From Variovorax paradoxus B4 (GTDB lineage: Bacteria; Pseudomonadota; Gammaproteobacteria; Burkholderiales; Burkholderiaceae_C), in contig NC_022247.1 of assembly GCF_000463015.1 (NCBI RefSeq), positions 3,038,001-3,102,000 on the forward strand: DNA of 64,000 nt, given 5' to 3'. The notes beneath the pieces are model-generated. The model was not told the origin of the DNA. It was given only the letters and a program-made list of their open reading frames with translations, and made no database searches. Positions within the stretch are counted from its first letter, which is position 1. Every line of letters starts with the position of its first letter. Position numbers and translations under genes: made by a program. Shown one piece after another: positions 62,049 through 64,000 of this stretch.

Positions 62049-62606
62049 TTATTTGTCCTTGGTGAAACCGATGCCGCGGCCGCTGTAGGCGCCCGGCTTC
62101 GGCTCATCCATCAGTTGATGGATCGCGTTGAATACATCGCGAAAGTTCTGGTCGTATCGCTGTTCCAGCGCATTCAGCTTGCGCTTGAGATCGGCGTGCT
62201 CCGACAGCATGCTGCGCAGCTTGACGAAGGTACGCATGATCTCGATGTTGACGGCCACGGCGCGTTCGCTGCGCAGCACGCTCGACAACATGGCCACGCC
62301 CTGCTCGGTGAAGGCCACGCTCCGGTAGCGCGCGCCGCCCGAGCCTGGCTTCTCGGGCTTTGAGATCACAAGTTGTGATCTCAAAGCATCGAGGTCGTGG
62401 TTCTCGAGGGTGAAGGCGAAATCCGCCGGAAAACGATCGAGGTTGCGGCGCATGGCCTGCAACAACACCCGGGTCTCGACGCCGTAGAGCGCAGCAAGGT
62501 CCTGCGCCAGCATGACCCTGAGGCCGCGCAGCACATAGATCTTGCCCTCGGCATCGCGCAATGCGGCGAGCACCGAGACGTCGAGCACCGCGGGTGCATC
62601 AGCCAC
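62049..62606 (-). CDS. ORF6N-domain (phage antirepressor-like) protein within carAB
   Basis: 185 residues from a GTG at 62606 that overlaps the carA stop by 8 bp. The N-terminal ORF6N domain is clear: [35 protein letters not shown], then [19 protein letters not shown] coiled-coil-like region ([20 protein letters not shown]) follows. ORF6N is a DNA-binding domain of phage KilA/antirepressor proteins. No other phage gene is near, so it looks like a single captured gene that is co-transcribed with carbamoyl-phosphate synthase. Confidence 0.85.
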   Translation of the reverse strand: MADAPAVLDVSVLAALRDAEGKIYVLRGLRVMLAQDLAALYGVETRVLLQAMRRNLDRFPADFAFTLENHDLDALRSQLVISKPEKPGSGGARYRSVAFTEQGVAMLSSVLRSERAVAVNIEIMRTFVKLRSMLSEHADLKRKLNALEQRYDQNFRDVFNAIHQLMDEPKPGAYSGRGIGFTKDK

Positions 62607-63768
62607 GTGCCTGCTCCATGAGCGCAGTGAAGCGGTCAAACAGGTAGCCGATGTCGTGCGGGCCGGGCGAAGCTTCCGGGTGGCCCTGGAAGCAGAACGC
62701 CGGCTTGTCGGTGCGCGCGAGGCCCTGCAGCGTGTTGTCGAACAGGCTGATGTGGGTGGGGCGCAGATTGGCGGGCAGCGACTTCTCGTCGACCGCGAAG
62801 CCGTGGTTCTGGCTGGTGATGCTCACGCGGCCGTTGTCCAGGTCCTTCACCGGATGGTTCGCGCCGTGGTGGCCGAACTTCATCTTGAAGGTCTTGGCGC
62901 CCGAAGCCAGCGCCATGATCTGGTGGCCCAGGCAGATGCCGAAGGTGGGAATGCCGGTCTCGATGAGTTCCTTGACCGCGCTGATGGCGTAGTCGCAGGG
63001 CTCCGGGTCGCCCGGGCCGTTGGCCAGGAAAATGCCGTCGGGTTTGAGCTTGAGCACATCGGCCGCCGTTGTTTGCGCCGGCACCACGGTGATGCGGGCG
63101 CCACGCTGGGCGATCATGCGCAGGATGTTCTTCTTGACACCGTAGTCGAAAGCCACCACGTGGAACTTCGGCGTGATCTGCACGCCGTAGCCGGCACCCA
63201 GCTTCCACTCGGTTTCGGTCCATTCGTAGGTCTGCTGGACCGACACCACCTTGGCCAGGTCGAGCCCGGCCATGTCGGGCGCAGCCTTGGCTGCGGCAAC
63301 GGCCTTGTCGATCAGCGCTTGCGTCACGGTCTCGCCCGCGGCCAGGCCCAGGATGCAGCCGTTCTGCGCGCCATGGGTGCGCAGGTGGCGGGTGAGCTTG
63401 CGGGTGTCGATGTTCGCGATCGCCACCGTCTTGCCGGCCACGAGGTATTCGCTCAGCGTGGCGGTCTTGCGGAAATTGGACGCGACCAGCGGCAGGTCCT
63501 TGATGATCAGGCCCGCGGCATGGATCTTGTCGGCTTCGATGTCTTCCCCGTTGACCCCGTAGTTGCCGATGTGCGGATACGTGAGCGTCACGATCTGCTG
63601 GCAATAACTCGGGTCGGTGAGGATTTCCTGGTAACCGGTCATGGCGGTGTTGAACACCACCTCGCCGGTCGTGGAGCCGGTGGCTCCGATCGAATTGCCT
63701 TGAAAGACCGTGCCGTCTGCGAGCGCCAGGATGGCGGGCGGGAAACTTCCCTTGAGAGACAAAAGCAC
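62599..63768 (-). CDS. carA: Carbamoyl-phosphate synthase small chain
   Basis: 389 residues from a GTG with GGAGAA upstream. N-terminal CPSase domain ([18 protein letters not shown]) and a class I glutamine amidotransferase domain: oxyanion [15 protein letters not shown] loop, nucleophile Cys in [13 protein letters not shown], and His-Pro-Glu in [12 protein letters not shown]. It supplies ammonia to CarB. It is the first gene of a leftward carA-ORF6N-carB-kdoO run, with a structured leader upstream. Confidence 0.96.
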   Translation of the reverse strand: MLLSLKGSFPPAILALADGTVFQGNSIGATGSTTGEVVFNTAMTGYQEILTDPSYCQQIVTLTYPHIGNYGVNGEDIEADKIHAAGLIIKDLPLVASNFRKTATLSEYLVAGKTVAIANIDTRKLTRHLRTHGAQNGCILGLAAGETVTQALIDKAVAAAKAAPDMAGLDLAKVVSVQQTYEWTETEWKLGAGYGVQITPKFHVVAFDYGVKKNILRMIAQRGARITVVPAQTTAADVLKLKPDGIFLANGPGDPEPCDYAISAVKELIETGIPTFGICLGHQIMALASGAKTFKMKFGHHGANHPVKDLDNGRVSITSQNHGFAVDEKSLPANLRPTHISLFDNTLQGLARTDKPAFCFQGHPEASPGPHDIGYLFDRFTALMEQARG

Positions 63769-63789
63769 TGGGTTCTCCGGATGGTTACG

Positions 63790-63865
63790 GTCGCCCGGAG
63801 CCCCAGGCGCGTTGCCTGCGGACTGCTGCTTAAGGGGATTTTGGCGTTAAAGGCGGCCGGGCGAC
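63790..63865 (-). promoter_or_regulatory. Structured 5' leader of carA
   Basis: On the minus strand GTCGCCCGG (63857-63865) and CCGGGCGAC (63790-63798) are perfect complements enclosing 58 nt, which itself holds a CAGGC/GCCTG hairpin (63804-63818). It lies 22-97 nt upstream of the GTG, so it could form a leader structure or attenuator. No confident promoter was found in 63866-64000. Confidence 0.4.
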
Positions 63866-64000
63866 GCTATTGCGAGTAAGCCCCCGATTGTAGCTCGGCG
63901 GCATCGCCCTCTCGGCTCGCAAGGCCGGAAAACATTCGCAGCCCATGCCTTTGCGGCATTCGAAACTCAGGAACTCGTCTGTGCAAGCCCGGCCGCGCCG

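Overview
The window reads as one contiguous stretch of a GC-rich betaproteobacterial chromosome, most likely Comamonadaceae and close to Variovorax. This rests on gene order (exbB-exbD-lpxK-Trm112-kdsB-adk; carA-carB-greA-DUF4149/yhbY-rlmE-ftsH-folP-glmM), on protein character, and on frequent GTG/TTG starts in tightly overlapping operons. I recognised no tRNA, rRNA, CRISPR array, insertion sequence or intact prophage.

Layout. 1-4996 (minus) is the promoter-proximal end of an aryl-polyene/xanthomonadin-type lipid pigment cluster: ACP, COG4648 membrane protein, acyl-ACP synthetase fused to a hot-dog dehydratase, LpxL-like acyltransferase, LolA-like carrier, and an MMPL exporter cut by the window edge. 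5098-8929 holds a HerA/YjgR-type ATPase, an ECF sigma factor with its NrsF-type membrane partner, and two divergent small envelope genes. 9045-19889 (plus) is a pyrimidine island: a URC1-type GTP cyclohydrolase II homologue, URC4/DUF1688 protein and uracil phosphoribosyltransferase (the ribosylation route of uracil catabolism), a BMP-type nucleoside/base ABC transporter with a nucleosidase-like lipoprotein, and a CodA-family deaminase whose specificity residue suggests 5-methylcytosine. 19906-24660 carries an OmpR/EnvZ-type two-component system divergent from four envelope-type genes (Ser/Gly-rich secreted protein, EF-hand protein, sterol-desaturase-like enzyme, alpha/beta hydrolase).

24800-41556 is mostly housekeeping: sbcB, cls, clpA/clpS, icd, two tiny secreted proteins, a DUF192 protein, sodB, xseA, exbB/exbD, lpxK, a Trm112-like protein, kdsB, adk, an asparaginase and lexA with twin SOS boxes. 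41695-50022 holds a 2-hydroxyacid dehydrogenase, an MFS transporter and a fatty-acid module (3-hydroxyacyl-CoA dehydrogenase, enoyl-CoA hydratase, Crp/Fnr regulator, APH-fold kinase, acyl-CoA dehydrogenase). Its last two genes resemble a split ACAD10/11 pair for 4-hydroxyacyl-CoA breakdown. 50103-63768 is the conserved glmM-folP-ftsH-rlmE / yhbY / greA-carB-carA block, with three apparent insertions: a phage-type ORF6N gene between carA and carB, a Kdo 3-hydroxylase gene between carB and greA, and a glycosyltransferase-like gene beside yhbY.

The most noteworthy signals are: a short coupled upstream ORF element found twice, just before a pigment-cluster gene and an MFS gene; the URC island with its altered CodA; the split 4-hydroxyacid module; an ECF promoter that fixes the sigma factor start; and repeat-rich operators before icd and beside the OmpR-type regulator.
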